This document shows, piece after piece, positions 7,377 to 15,611 of a stretch of 64,000 bases of DNA. Origin of the DNA: a virus. Both the position numbers and the translations under genes were made by a program. Location of the stretch: positions 1-64,000 of IMG/VR virus record IMGVR_UViG_3300023174_000071; one strand, written 5' to 3'. Below the pieces are notes generated by a model. That model was not told the DNA's origin, did not search any database, and was given only the letters and a program-made list of their open reading frames with translations. Numbering within the stretch: position 1 is the first letter of the stretch; the number at the start of each line of letters is the position of its first letter.

Positions 7377-8624
7377 TTAACAAATTTTGTCATATATAAA
7401 TAACCTGGAGAAGTTATCCATATACATCTGATGAAATTTAAGCAATGATGGCTTAAAATTATCATCTTGGGTAAACCATTTACCCTTAATTCGTTTTGCA
7501 ATATTTATTGCCGAATTTAAATCTCTATCTATTGTAAAACCGGGAAGCAACTCAACCTCTCTAATCGAAAGATCAGAGTTTAAAGATATCTCTCCTGTTA
7601 TACAATTTGTCTGAGATGTGTAGCTTTCATCTACTAAATGAAAACTTATACCTTCATTTTTAGCTTTGTATTCTAAAAATGTTTTGAACCTTGATAGGGT
7701 TCCTTGATTCTGTGTTGATTTATTTAAAGTAGAATTAGACTTTTTTGATTTAGTTAAGCTTTTAGTTTGGATATCACCAACGATTAATGTACCAATGTTT
7801 GACTCCAAACACTTGTTAATTATAACCCTACTCGCTTTATGCTGGAAATCTTTATTTTTATTAGCCTGCTTTCTTGCTGCCTTTTTATATAAAGCCCGGA
7901 TTCTTTTCCATCTCCTAGATCCCTTTTTCTTTTTATCACTCATTCCTTGTAGCTTTTCTTTTGTTTTTTCTATTTTTCGATATCTATTATTTTGAATAGA
8001 AAAAGGATCTATCTGATTTGAATAGCAACAGGCAATAGAGGATATCCCCAAGTCTATGGATAAAAATTTATCCACATCTAAATTATGGTTAGAATGCGAA
8101 GTTCCATATGTAAATATGGCATAGTAAGCATCCTCTTCTTTTGTAATCGTTAATGTTTTAATATTTGAATTTGATATTTCGGATTCTGAAAAATAAGAAG
8201 AAAGGTCTATAGCTAAATTGTTTTTCCTATCTAATGATATGTAAAAACCTTTTTCCGTTAGCTTAAATCCCCCGCCACCCTTATTGTAGTGAAAAGAAAA
8301 GGCATTAAAATTTTTATAGGTTTTAAATTGAGAAGGAAATCTTGCCGAAGGATCTGTTTTTCTTTTTGAATAATAAGATTTGATTGCTTCGATAAGTTGA
8401 TGATAGGTATTTTGGGCAGAATGAGAATGGATGGTTAGATTATTATTGATTCTAACTTGTTTGTGGTAATTATAAACATCTTTAAAGTCAAGCTTCCCGG
8501 CTTGATAAGTGGTTTTCGCAAAATAAAGCAATTGATTATAAAGAAGTTTATGTTCATCAGATAAAGTCTTCAGAACAAGTTCTTGATAATGATCAGGAAA
8601 AAATCTAACTTTAAGAGATTTCAT
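7377..8624 (-). CDS. tnpB: TnpB, RNA-guided nuclease of IS607 type
   Basis: 415 aa, typical length. The helix-turn-helix and wedge regions fill the N-terminal half; RuvC I is LSIDLGISSIACCY near residue 190, RuvC III is TIDRDLNSAINIAKR near 365. At the RuvC II position the protein has IVGDIQTKSL, lacking the glutamate of the usual IVIEDL form. The zinc-finger region, normally two CxxC pairs after YTSQT, keeps one Cys only (YTSQTNCITGE). The enzyme normally cuts DNA beside a TAM with a guide RNA made from the element's end; the altered sites leave activity open. Confidence 0.88.
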   Translation of the reverse strand: MKSLKVRFFPDHYQELVLKTLSDEHKLLYNQLLYFAKTTYQAGKLDFKDVYNYHKQVRINNNLTIHSHSAQNTYHQLIEAIKSYYSKRKTDPSARFPSQFKTYKNFNAFSFHYNKGGGGFKLTEKGFYISLDRKNNLAIDLSSYFSESEISNSNIKTLTITKEEDAYYAIFTYGTSHSNHNLDVDKFLSIDLGISSIACCYSNQIDPFSIQNNRYRKIEKTKEKLQGMSDKKKKGSRRWKRIRALYKKAARKQANKNKDFQHKASRVIINKCLESNIGTLIVGDIQTKSLTKSKKSNSTLNKSTQNQGTLSRFKTFLEYKAKNEGISFHLVDESYTSQTNCITGEISLNSDLSIREVELLPGFTIDRDLNSAINIAKRIKGKWFTQDDNFKPSLLKFHQMYMDNFSRLFIYDKIC

Positions 8625-9231
8625 TTTTAATCTCTTCTAGATTTTGAACAGCGTTAGCTACTTTCTTTTTATAATTTCTAGATCCGTAAAGCTTCATGCT
8701 GAAGTGATGAACGATAGAAATTAAATCTTCCGCAAATTCTTGTTCTTTTGATTTATCTGATTCTGAATCATCTACTATAATAATTTTGAAATTATTGCTT
8801 TGCGCTAATTCTTCAATTAATTCAAAACCAAACCTTAAAAGTCTATCTTTATAATGTATAATTAAAGTTTCAATCTTATCTTCTTTTATTAGATTAAAGA
8901 TTTCGATTAAACCTTTTCTTTTATAATTTAAAGAAGAGCCGAATTCCGATATCACTTTATGAACTTGAATACCATTTGATATGCAAAATTCTTTTAATCG
9001 TCGCTCCTGTTCTTTTAGGGAGTTAGATTGTTGCTGAGTAGATTCTCGGCAATAAAGAACATTTAATCTAGGCTCAGCTTTTACACCTTTAATTTTTTGG
9101 AAATGCTCGTCTGTATATCTTCTATGTCCAGATTTTAAAATAATTGGTATTAATATGCCCTCTTTTTCCCAGCGGTAAAGAGTCATATTAGAAACGCCGC
9201 ATAATTTTGAAAACTTTGTGATTGAATACAT
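8611..9231 (-). CDS. tnpA: IS607-family serine recombinase (TnpA)
   Basis: 206 aa. MerR-like helix-turn-helix at residues 1-45 (KFSKLCGVSNMTLYRWEKEG and SGHRRYT), then a resolvase catalytic domain starting LNVLYCRESTQQQ with the nucleophilic serine near residue 65 and a conserved YKDRLLRFG arginine motif. This N-terminal DNA-binding order is specific to IS607 enzymes. It overlaps tnpB by 14 nt. The frame is intact, so the element may be mobile. Confidence 0.92.
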   Translation of the reverse strand: MYSITKFSKLCGVSNMTLYRWEKEGILIPIILKSGHRRYTDEHFQKIKGVKAEPRLNVLYCRESTQQQSNSLKEQERRLKEFCISNGIQVHKVISEFGSSLNYKRKGLIEIFNLIKEDKIETLIIHYKDRLLRFGFELIEELAQSNNFKIIIVDDSESDKSKEQEFAEDLISIVHHFSMKLYGSRNYKKKVANAVQNLEEIKNEIS

Positions 9232-9333
9232 TTTATCAAATCCTACTATAATTAAAAAAAGTAGCAGAATTTATTTTGATTAAATAAATATGTTATATAT
9301 TTTGCGTATGGATTGACACATAAGATATAGTGG

Positions 9334-9568
9334 CGCACTAATTGACGGCGGCGCATTTGAAGGCTGCGGTTTTATTTTTGGTCGAGAGGAATCTGAGTTA
9401 ACAAAAATAAATGTAATCTTTGATATCGAAGATTCTGATATTTTTCTAATCGTTGAAAAGAAATTAACATTTGATGGAATGTATTTCAAAATTCTCGGAG
9501 AGAATATATCAACATGGATCTTTGAAGATGAAATTATTCGATTCCAAAAACTAAAAAGCCCGGAATAA
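9334..9568 (+). pseudogene. 3' fragment of the gene split by the IS607-type element
   Basis: An open frame runs to a TAA at 9566-9568 and codes a beta-rich protein with LIDGGAFEGCGFIFG, then a FDIEDSD stretch, without its own start. With the fragment at 7335-7354 it would make an 84-aa protein. The final codons lie in the terminator hairpin. Function unknown. Confidence 0.45.
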
Positions 9569-9587
9569 ATCTCCGGGCTTTTCTTTT
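9554..9587. terminator. Bidirectional terminator
   Basis: Perfect 11-bp stem (9554-9564 with 9572-9582), AAAAGCCCGGA with TCCGGGCTTTT, with T runs readable from both strands. It separates plus-strand genes on the left from the minus-strand thioredoxin unit. Confidence 0.85.
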
Positions 9588-9604
9588 TATACTATCCGAA
9601 AATA

Positions 9605-9919
9605 TCAAAGATGCGGATCGACAAATTTCTTTAGTCCAGCAAGAGGAGCGGCGCCAACGTGCTTCGCTACCATCTTTCCATCTTTGAAAAGAATAATCGT
9701 TGGAATTCCGGTGACGCCATAGCTGTTTGAGATCGAAGGATTTTTATCCGCCTCGATCTTTACGACCTTTAGCTTATCGCCATATTCTTTAGAAAGAGTT
9801 TCCATATGAGGCATCATAGCCTTGCATGGACCGCACCAAGTTGCCCAAAAATCAACAAGAACAGGAAGGGAAGAGGATAGAACCTCTTTTGAAAAATCAG
9901 AATCATTAATTGCGATCAT
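9605..9919 (-). CDS. trxA: Thioredoxin
   Basis: 104 aa, the normal thioredoxin length. Active site WATWCGPCK near residue 28-36, the cis-proline segment GIPTIILFKDGK near 73, and the C-terminal helix are all present. Partner of the reductase at 2795. Directly downstream of the radical SAM gene (10-nt gap) with a GGAGTT-type site, so probably co-transcribed. Confidence 0.96.
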   Translation of the reverse strand: MIAINDSDFSKEVLSSSLPVLVDFWATWCGPCKAMMPHMETLSKEYGDKLKVVKIEADKNPSISNSYGVTGIPTIILFKDGKMVAKHVGAAPLAGLKKFVDPHL

Positions 9920-9928
9920 GCTAACTCC

Positions 9929-10822
9929 TTATGGGAACTTTTGAAGTCGAGAGAAATATTCAATAGCATCACAATCATACCAAGAAGTTTTATCGGGAGA
10001 TCGGCTAGACGGAGAGAAATAACCATCCACCGCATTTATATAAAAACTCCATTCGCCATTATTAAATGTGTTCCATGACTTATCGGAGAAGAATCGTTTT
10101 ACCGATAGCTGCTCCAATGCCAAGTTATCAAACGATACCACATCAAATATAGAAAACAATTCATGAACCCACCAGAACCATTCTTTATGTTTGGGAGAAG
10201 ATAGATCTACATTTCCTTTATTGAATCCGAAATCTTTTTCTCCAAGGATCAAGATCTTCTTGACTCCCTTTTCGGCCAACCCTTTTACATCAGAAAAAGA
10301 ATCGATGCCGGAAATTACATGCAGAACCGTATTGGGATGCGAAAGTAATTCTTCTGGAATTTTCCAAGAGAGGTTCGGGCGATAAGAAATCCCCAATCCA
10401 TAAATGGATCCTGAATCCAATAATTCTTTAAGCTTCTTGTGATACTTTGGAATATGGCCTTGGTTGACGGTTAGGTTGCAAATGAATCCTTCACCACTCG
10501 CCCATTCTAAAAAAGAAATAAGGCCAGGACTTAATTCGTTTGCGCCGATAGCTAACTCCATACCGGAAGGCAAAGGCTTTAGCTTTTCTTTTAGAATTTG
10601 GTAATCACACTCCTTTCCGTTGGTCACAGCGGACTCATGGCAGAAAGAGCAGATAGATTTTCCTGTTTTCTCATTAAAGCCAAAGCTGCAAGAAGTATTT
10701 ACTCGAATATCTACATTGAATGGAGCGGTAGGCTTGAGCTCACCTTCAAATTCAATAGTTCGAGTGCCATCTTTATAGAGTTTAACCAGCGCATTACCGT
10801 TTTGATATTCTTTTAGGAGCAT
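9929..10822 (-). CDS. Radical SAM-like protein with a spaced cysteine motif
   Basis: About 297 aa. An N-terminal strand is followed by a cysteine cluster region: Cys near residue 45, then 13 residues, then CSFCHES, i.e. C-x13-C-x2-C instead of the usual C-x3-C-x2-C. Downstream ELAIGANELSP, LTVNQGHIP and VLHVISGIDSF look like successive barrel strands. The class uses an iron-sulfur cluster to cleave S-adenosylmethionine. The C-terminal part has no auxiliary cluster that I can see. Start at 10822 (GGA 8 nt upstream) is preferred over 10831. Substrate unknown; the gene precedes trxA. Confidence 0.7.
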   Translation of the reverse strand: MLLKEYQNGNALVKLYKDGTRTIEFEGELKPTAPFNVDIRVNTSCSFGFNEKTGKSICSFCHESAVTNGKECDYQILKEKLKPLPSGMELAIGANELSPGLISFLEWASGEGFICNLTVNQGHIPKYHKKLKELLDSGSIYGLGISYRPNLSWKIPEELLSHPNTVLHVISGIDSFSDVKGLAEKGVKKILILGEKDFGFNKGNVDLSSPKHKEWFWWVHELFSIFDVVSFDNLALEQLSVKRFFSDKSWNTFNNGEWSFYINAVDGYFSPSSRSPDKTSWYDCDAIEYFSRLQKFP

Positions 10823-11038
10823 TATTATCATCCAAACTTGTTTAAAAATACCAAAGAATAATAAAGGATGTATCTTGCTTATTTTTGTGTAATAAAAGTT
10901 GTCAATCTTGTTGTAGGAATCTTGTAGTTTGTCTGCGCAAAATATGCTGTAAAAGATGTTAAAATAAATGTAGCTTCAAGCTGATCAATTATGCGCCTAA
11001 TTATTAATAAAAAATTACACAAAACAGGTTATTTTCGC

Positions 11039-11986
11039 TTATTCTGAGATTAACTCGGTAAGCTTTTCGCCGCAATACTCTTTTCTTAAGTAAAACCTCT
11101 TGTAAGGCTTGTCTTGCTTTGAATTTAAATGCAGGTAGATATTCCTCTTCTTCATTCCGTGACGATTGACAAGCTGTTTCATGGTGCAGGTATCATGGAA
11201 TTCAAAGTCTCCCGCTCTATAAAGGTAGAATTTTTTAACATCAACCTTTGTAAATTGGGATATATCAAACTCTTCATCGGAAAGGCATAAGAAGTACTTG
11301 CGACCAACAGGAGTTTTAGTTTTTAATCGCACAGAAATCGTTGGGATGCCGATATCTAAGATTTTAGTTAAAGCAATAACGGATTTGTTTTCGTAAACAA
11401 GCTTTCCATTTAGATGATAGACATTAACTCTTTTATATTTAAATGTGTCGGTATAGGGTTCGATGGATTCCTTGTATTCATAGCGCCACATAAAACCGCA
11501 AGCCGTTCTTCCGGGCTTCAATGCTGCTGCTGATATTCTGGAACCATCTATATCTAAAGCCCTTGCGGCGTCAGCAACACTATTCCATTCGTTTACAAGT
11601 TCGCCGTCAAAGTTATATTGATAAACTTTTTTGCTTAAAGTTTCTTTTGCTAATCGGGAAATAGCTTCCAACTGCTCGGGCGTTCTTGGTGGAAACTTTC
11701 CAACAATAAGAGAGGCGTTAAGGTTTGGTTTTAATTTATCGATCCAATATTGTTCTTTCTTTCTTAGGGTTCTTTTTTGGCAGAACTCAATTACTTCAAA
11801 CTGAAATGCCTCGACGCCAAATTCATCACAAAGCTTTTGGACATTAGCGTTGCGGTGACGGTTGCCTCGCATTGTATATTTATGTTCTCGCCAGCGATTC
11901 TCGATGTTGCAACTGCCGCCAACATAAATATTATCGCCCATGAACATTTTGTAGACGCCGACTAATTTTTTCTTTTTCTCTTTCAT
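11039..11986 (-). CDS. GIY-YIG homing endonuclease with NUMOD repeats
   Basis: 315 aa. GIY-YIG nuclease at the N-terminus (GVYKMFMGDNIYVGGSCNIENRWREH, where the arginine and the later Glu-Gln-YWIDKLKPNLN segment match the family). The middle has NUMOD1-type targeting repeats (KKVYQYNFDGELVNEW, VADAARALDIDGSRISAA, and a second unit KRVNVYHLNGKLVYEN). Freestanding phage endonucleases of the Seg type share this layout. It stands alone between genes of one strand with AT-rich flanks, consistent with insertion. Confidence 0.92.
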   Translation of the reverse strand: MKEKKKKLVGVYKMFMGDNIYVGGSCNIENRWREHKYTMRGNRHRNANVQKLCDEFGVEAFQFEVIEFCQKRTLRKKEQYWIDKLKPNLNASLIVGKFPPRTPEQLEAISRLAKETLSKKVYQYNFDGELVNEWNSVADAARALDIDGSRISAAALKPGRTACGFMWRYEYKESIEPYTDTFKYKRVNVYHLNGKLVYENKSVIALTKILDIGIPTISVRLKTKTPVGRKYFLCLSDEEFDISQFTKVDVKKFYLYRAGDFEFHDTCTMKQLVNRHGMKKRNIYLHLNSKQDKPYKRFYLRKEYCGEKLTELISE

Positions 11987-12017
11987 TTTAGATTTCCTTA
12001 GAAAAAATTAAACCGGC

Positions 12018-12051
12018 AAAAACAAAAACGCCACGCAAAAAATGCATGGCG
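12018..12051 (-). terminator. Rho-independent terminator on the minus strand
   Basis: Read on the minus strand, CGCCATGCA pairs with TGCGTGGCG (one G-T pair) and is followed by TTTTTGTTTTT. It ends the transcript of the 12069-12869 gene just before the GIY-YIG gene. Confidence 0.85.
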
Positions 12052-12068
12052 CAGCGGAAGAATCTATT

Positions 12069-12869
12069 TTAGTCTGCTTTTTCAATCCAGAATTTTAATG
12101 CTTCTTGATTTTCTGGAATCTTAGCCAATTCGGCATAAACAACCCGCACTTCTTCGTGAGGAAAGGAGCTAAAGTTATCTTTTGGCGGATTCCTTTTCTC
12201 AACTATCTTTCGGGCATCATCATAAAGGCTAGCCTTTCTATAGATAGCTTTTCCAAATTCAATATCTAAATCATAAAATTGAAAACTACCCTTAACAGTT
12301 TTAATTGAACCAGCGATGCGTAAGATCGCATCTTTCACCCTGTAATCTTCGCCGGGTAGAGATTTAAATAAATATTTCTCATCATATCCTTCAACCCTAA
12401 GGGCGTAGTTATATTTTATATCAATAAATTTTCCATCTCGCCATTCTGGAACATCATAGAAATAATCCGAAGGGTCAGAATTATCATTTCCACCGAATAG
12501 CCACGAGTTCTTATTGAAGATAAAATTCTTTAACCATTCTTCGTTATCCTCCACGAGTCCTGTTGATTGATGATCAACATAGCCGGCCTCTGTTTCAATA
12601 ACTACTTTGTCAGCGCCGGTTTGCTTTCTGATGACATTAATTAGATTCTGATTATCACCAAGTTGTTGGGCGGCATAATTTGCTTTTTCAATAGATGAAT
12701 TTGTTTTAAACCAAGACCATCCATATTCTCCGCCGGTAAGAGAAACAACTCCATTACTATCGGGAGAGATGGAATCAAAAACAAATTGTTTATCTTCTTC
12801 TGCGATAGCAATAGAGTGGCAGCTGGATGAGTTGGTTTCAAATACACCGGTTCGAATAATTTTGTTCAT
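12069..12869 (-). CDS. Conserved phage/bacterial protein with FETNSSSCHS N-terminus
   Basis: 266 aa. It opens with IIRTGVFETNSSSCHSIAI; the phrase R-x-G-V-F-E-T-N-S-S-S-x-H-S is a hallmark of a family I have seen in phages and Firmicutes, whose function I do not know. The remainder is acidic and aromatic-rich, with no transmembrane segment. Preceded by AGGAGTTCACCC-type ribosome site. Followed by a strong terminator. Confidence 0.75.
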   Translation of the reverse strand: MNKIIRTGVFETNSSSCHSIAIAEEDKQFVFDSISPDSNGVVSLTGGEYGWSWFKTNSSIEKANYAAQQLGDNQNLINVIRKQTGADKVVIETEAGYVDHQSTGLVEDNEEWLKNFIFNKNSWLFGGNDNSDPSDYFYDVPEWRDGKFIDIKYNYALRVEGYDEKYLFKSLPGEDYRVKDAILRIAGSIKTVKGSFQFYDLDIEFGKAIYRKASLYDDARKIVEKRNPPKDNFSSFPHEEVRVVYAELAKIPENQEALKFWIEKAD

Positions 12870-13075
12870 GGGTGAACTCCTAAACTCATTAGTTTTAAGA
12901 TTCTCTTTGCTTCTTCCGATAAGATTACTTTATCTTTCTTTTCTTCTGATTCTTTCTTTCGATTTGAATAGCGTCGTTCGTTTGGGGTTTCGCTTTCGGA
13001 ATGAGCGGATGTTGCTGGATTAACATCTCGGAGAAAACTTTCGACTGCATAAACTTTTTGATTTGAGATATGCAT
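12866..13075 (-). CDS. Hypothetical protein, 69 aa
   Basis: Short, highly charged protein with a Lys/Glu-rich centre (NRKKESEEKKDKV) and a C-terminal helix EEAKRILKLMSLG. Overlaps both neighbours by 1-4 nt in a tight minus-strand chain, supporting translation. Confidence 0.6.
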   Translation of the reverse strand: MHISNQKVYAVESFLRDVNPATSAHSESETPNERRYSNRKKESEEKKDKVILSEEAKRILKLMSLGVHP

Positions 13076-13332
13076 TATTTTGAAACCGCCGAAAAATCTT
13101 TAATGCAGGAAATAGAATTGCTTGATTTGTAAACGTAGACGAAACAAACAACGCCAGTTTTAGGGTGTGTCTCAACAACCCGTGAAGCAATGATAGCTGT
13201 TTCTTGCGCTTGTTTGGAGACGTTCTTTGGCGCTTTATGATTAACGATTCCAATAAGAATAATAATAAGTACAAAAAACAAAACCAAAGTCCAAGTAGGT
13301 GTGGCCTTTAGTTTTTGAAAAACGCTATTCAT
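13075..13332 (-). CDS. Small single-pass membrane protein
   Basis: 85 aa. One clear membrane segment at residues about 14-31 (WTLVLFFVLIIILIGIV), then a soluble tail with two cysteines (VVCFVY and SISCIKD). By the positive-inside rule the short basic N-terminus is probably cytoplasmic and the tail periplasmic. No family recognised. Confidence 0.65.
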   Translation of the reverse strand: MNSVFQKLKATPTWTLVLFFVLIIILIGIVNHKAPKNVSKQAQETAIIASRVVETHPKTGVVCFVYVYKSSNSISCIKDFSAVSK

Positions 13333-13519
13333 TGTTGCTCCATCTCTGCAATTCTTTTAACTGACCGGCTTCATCAACAATTCCGCAACGCTTTAGAAAT
13401 TCAAAACATTCTTCGTCAGAAAGAGATTTGAAGAAAGAAAGCGTTGCAGAGTAAGCAGGAGATGAGTCTTTTTTCGACTCAATCTCCTGCTGGATTTTTT
13501 CTTTTATCTCAGGTAGCAT
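13325..13519 (-). CDS. Hypothetical protein, 64 aa
   Basis: I choose the ATG at 13519, which overlaps the end of the kinase gene by 11 nt. Starting further up would run antagonistically through the repetitive kinase tail, whose low-complexity bases keep other frames open artificially. Helical, with SLSDEECFEFLKRCGIVDE. Confidence 0.5.
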   Translation of the reverse strand: MLPEIKEKIQQEIESKKDSSPAYSATLSFFKSLSDEECFEFLKRCGIVDEAGQLKELQRWSNNE

Positions 13520-14351
13520 TTTCAGAAGGAGGCGCAACTTCTGCTGGCTTGGCAACTTCTGGAGTTGCGGTTGGCTGAGCGACCTCTGCGGGTTTATCTT
13601 CAACCTTTTTTTCCTCAACCTTTTCTGGCGCAACTTCAACCTTAGCCTTTTCTTGCTCAGGTTTTTCTGGAGCAGGAGTCGGAGTTGGTTCTGGAGCCGG
13701 AGTGGGCGCTGGTGCCGGTTGAGCCTTAACTTCTGGTTTAGGTTTTTCTGAAGATTCTGATTTTACGGAAGGCTTGGGTTCCGGTTTTGGTTCAGATTTA
13801 ACTTCGGCTTTTGGTGAAGGCTTTGGTTCTGGTTTTGGTTCCGGCTTAGCTTCAACCTTAACTTCCGGTTTAGTTTCAGCTTTCGGCTTTGGGGCTTCAA
13901 CAGGCTTTGGCTTTTCTTCTTTGCGTAGCCAAGGTGCAATTGGATTACCCTTCTTCCAATCATGTTCATAGCGTTGACGCATTTTAGAAATTCCATCTAG
14001 ATTAACGCCATGCTCATTTCGTGCAGCAAGTTCGGAATCGGTTAGACCGCCATCATAAAGATCTACAACGGTAAGTGTAGCTTTAAACTTTTTGGCCATA
14101 ACAATATATGGCTCCATTTCCCATCGTTCGCAAAATGTATTCGCAACGACAACATCGTTTCCAGCGGTTAGGAAAAATTCCGCACGACTCTGGCACCATT
14201 GATGCGCTTGAGGTAGGGCGGTCGCATTAAATTTATATTGACCATCCACCATGAAGAAGTCATCCGCAGAAACAACTTCACAAGAAAGCTTGTGGGCAAG
14301 GGTTGACTTCCCGGCGCCACTGATACCACGAACCAAAAACAAATCAGCCAT
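13509..14351 (-). CDS. P-loop kinase (N4BP2/polynucleotide-kinase-like) with a long Pro/Lys/Glu repeat tail
   Basis: 280 aa. Residues 1-135 form an AAA/PNK-like kinase: Walker [11 protein letters not shown] at 8-17, SADDFF near 30, a WCQSRAE helix, VVANTF near 68 and a lid region ending [12 protein letters not shown]. Such domains phosphorylate 5'-OH RNA or DNA ends. Residues from about 140 on are Pro, Lys, Glu, Ala and Val, with many KPEPKP-type units, predicting an extended rigid tail of the TonB kind. Start at 14351 has AAGGAG upstream. Role in RNA repair is suggested by the ligase and HAD-2H genes elsewhere in the window. Confidence 0.82.
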   Translation of the reverse strand: MADLFLVRGISGAGKSTLAHKLSCEVVSADDFFMVDGQYKFNATALPQAHQWCQSRAEFFLTAGNDVVVANTFCERWEMEPYIVMAKKFKATLTVVDLYDGGLTDSELAARNEHGVNLDGISKMRQRYEHDWKKGNPIAPWLRKEEKPKPVEAPKPKAETKPEVKVEAKPEPKPEPKPSPKAEVKSEPKPEPKPSVKSESSEKPKPEVKAQPAPAPTPAPEPTPTPAPEKPEQEKAKVEVAPEKVEEKKVEDKPAEVAQPTATPEVAKPAEVAPPSENAT

Positions 14352-14404
14352 ATTCAATCTCCTTTTGAGCTTCAGCTTTATCTTACGTCATTAAGAGGAG
14401 TTAG

Positions 14405-14653
14405 TCAAGAGATGTTTATAGTTTTTTCTTTGCGCCAGTCCTCGGAGATCTTCATAAGCTCAGAAAGGGAGGAGTCAGAAAGATACTTGGAAAACATCGT
14501 TATAATTTCTGCACGAGACATACCATGACAAGAAGATTGTATCATTTCCCAAAGTTCACAACTCGATTCGCATCTTCTTTCTTTCGCAAAAGAAAGCCAT
14601 GAATTTATGATGTTTGCCAACGCCTCATTTTCTTTTTCAACAACTTTTCGCAT
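14405..14653 (-). CDS. Hypothetical protein, 82 aa
   Basis: Helical soluble protein with two nearby cysteines (RRCESSCELWEM). No family recognised. It is the first gene of the minus-strand chain, and faces the plus-strand gene at 14796 across a promoter-bearing gap. Confidence 0.6.
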   Translation of the reverse strand: MRKVVEKENEALANIINSWLSFAKERRCESSCELWEMIQSSCHGMSRAEIITMFSKYLSDSSLSELMKISEDWRKEKTINIS

Positions 14654-14733
14654 AGGCTTCTCCCAATATCTTTCAAGAAAATTTTATTCAATTAATAGAA
14701 TTTTTCTCATGAAAATAAAAAATATTAATTCTA

Positions 14734-14762
14734 TTGACAATTAAGAATATTGCAGATAAACA
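14734..14762 (+). promoter_or_regulatory. Sigma-70-type promoter
   Basis: TTGACA at 14734-14739, a 17-nt spacer, then TAAACA at 14757-14762, in an AT-rich region right upstream of the isolated plus-strand gene at 14796. The -35 box matches the consensus perfectly; the -10 box matches in four of six positions. Confidence 0.6.
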
Positions 14763-14795
14763 TTGCGATATTCAATTTGTCAGAAGGGAGAGTTT

Positions 14796-14957
14796 GTGAC
14801 GAAAAAGAAAAAGGAAATAAAGAAAAGAAACATCGTGGTTGTCAATATGATCAAGAGAAGCGCCTCAGCGGGTTCTCATTTAAATCGACTCTACGATATC
14901 TCAAAAGGAAAATCTAGAAAGCAGAAACACAAAAAGCCACCTGAAGAAGGTGGCTAA
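14796..14957 (+). CDS. Small highly basic protein, 53 aa
   Basis: GTG start at 14796 with GGGAGAG 4-6 nt upstream. About a third of residues are Lys or Arg (VTKKKKEIKKRNIVVV, then KGKSRKQKHKKP), suggesting binding to nucleic acid. It is a single-gene unit with its own promoter at 14734 and terminator at 14935, a pattern expected of an early small effector. Confidence 0.6.
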   Translation: MTKKKKEIKKRNIVVVNMIKRSASAGSHLNRLYDISKGKSRKQKHKKPPEEGG

Positions 14958-14960
14958 TTT
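14935..14960 (+). terminator. Rho-independent terminator
   Basis: AGCCACCT (14935-14942) pairs with AGGTGGCT (14948-14955); short T-rich tail. The hairpin overlaps the end of the basic protein gene. A run of A on its left lets it also work for the minus strand. Confidence 0.7.
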
Positions 14961-14971
14961 GTTTTTGAATA

Positions 14972-15208
14972 TTAGATTCGCTTAACAGATGATTTTGAAA
15001 CTTCTTTTTGCTCGCCGGTTTTTGAATCTTGAATTAAAAGAATTTCATCAGCAGGATTTCGATCTGCATTTTTCTTTAATTCTTCTCGGTGCTGAAGAAT
15101 GTTCCATTCATTTGATGAATCTTCAACGCTTACCTTTTCATTCTCAGGTACACGGTCAATGTTATTTTGATCCATTCCCTGCTTTGTTACACCATACTTT
15201 TTCAACAT
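14972..15208 (-). CDS. Hypothetical protein, 78 aa
   Basis: Starts at 15208 with AGGAG 6 nt upstream. Polar and charged, low in hydrophobic residues, so probably partly disordered. No family recognised. Nine nt separate it from the next upstream gene. Confidence 0.6.
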   Translation of the reverse strand: MLKKYGVTKQGMDQNNIDRVPENEKVSVEDSSNEWNILQHREELKKNADRNPADEILLIQDSKTGEQKEVSKSSVKRI

Positions 15209-15217
15209 TGTCAACTC

Positions 15218-15601
15218 CTATTCTTTATTCTTATTCATTAGCATTTTGTTTTCTTTACGCAAAGCTTCAATATGTGCGATAATCCTTTCGGTTGCTTCTT
15301 CAAGAGACTCTGGTTTGCCGCAAGAGCCAATCGTTTCAATGATTTTTTGCGTAGCTACCCTACAACGCATCTTATGATCCATCTCGACTCCAAAGAAAGA
15401 AGATAGATTGCATTTTTCTTTCTGCTCAAACCAACCTTCATCCGTTATGAGCCAAAGAGAAAACGGCGCATCAGCAGGATGTAACTTAGGAAGAATTCGC
15501 TGGGCGTAACGACACATCTCATCGAAAACAGTATTTTGAGGAAATGTTGTCGTTACCGTTCCATCCCTATCAACAATAACATAAAAAGGATCGGGCTTCA
15601 T
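15218..15601 (-). CDS. Hypothetical protein, 127 aa
   Basis: Opens with FYVIVDRDGTVTTTFPQ, superficially like a HAD nucleotide-binding start (DRDGT) but lacking later HAD motifs. The C-terminus is a Glu/Lys coiled-coil-like helix. Function not recognised. Confidence 0.6.
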   Translation of the reverse strand: MKPDPFYVIVDRDGTVTTTFPQNTVFDEMCRYAQRILPKLHPADAPFSLWLITDEGWFEQKEKCNLSSFFGVEMDHKMRCRVATQKIIETIGSCGKPESLEEATERIIAHIEALRKENKMLMNKNKE

Positions 15602-15611
15602 GTTAACCTCG

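Larger units (their letters stand above)
7355..9333 (-). mobile_element. IS607-family transposon (tnpA + tnpB)
   Basis: Contains a MerR-type serine recombinase overlapping a TnpB gene by 14 nt, the standard IS607 arrangement. IS607 elements lack terminal inverted repeats and target duplications and recombine at a GG dinucleotide. I place the ends at GG 7353-7354 and GG 9332-9333 because fusing there restores a reading frame; other GG pairs (7360s, 9310-9311) do not. A guide-RNA scaffold would be expected at the tnpB 3' end, around 7355-7420, transcribed on the minus strand. The boundaries are inferred. Confidence 0.7.

Noticed and set aside
7360-9311. Alternative IS607 ends at GG 7364-7365 and GG 9310-9311
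   Set aside because: Joining there leaves an immediate TGA at 9314-9316 in frame, while the chosen GG pair restores the gene.
9280-9489. 69-aa minus-strand frame beside the transposon
   Set aside because: Opposes the plus-strand remnant, which has better protein-like composition and adjoins the terminator.
13679-13915. Repeated bases resembling a CRISPR or minisatellite
   Set aside because: The repetition follows from codons for Lys, Pro and Glu in the kinase tail; no regular spacers.
15218-15601. HAD phosphatase
   Set aside because: Only a DRDGT-like start is present; later HAD motifs are missing.
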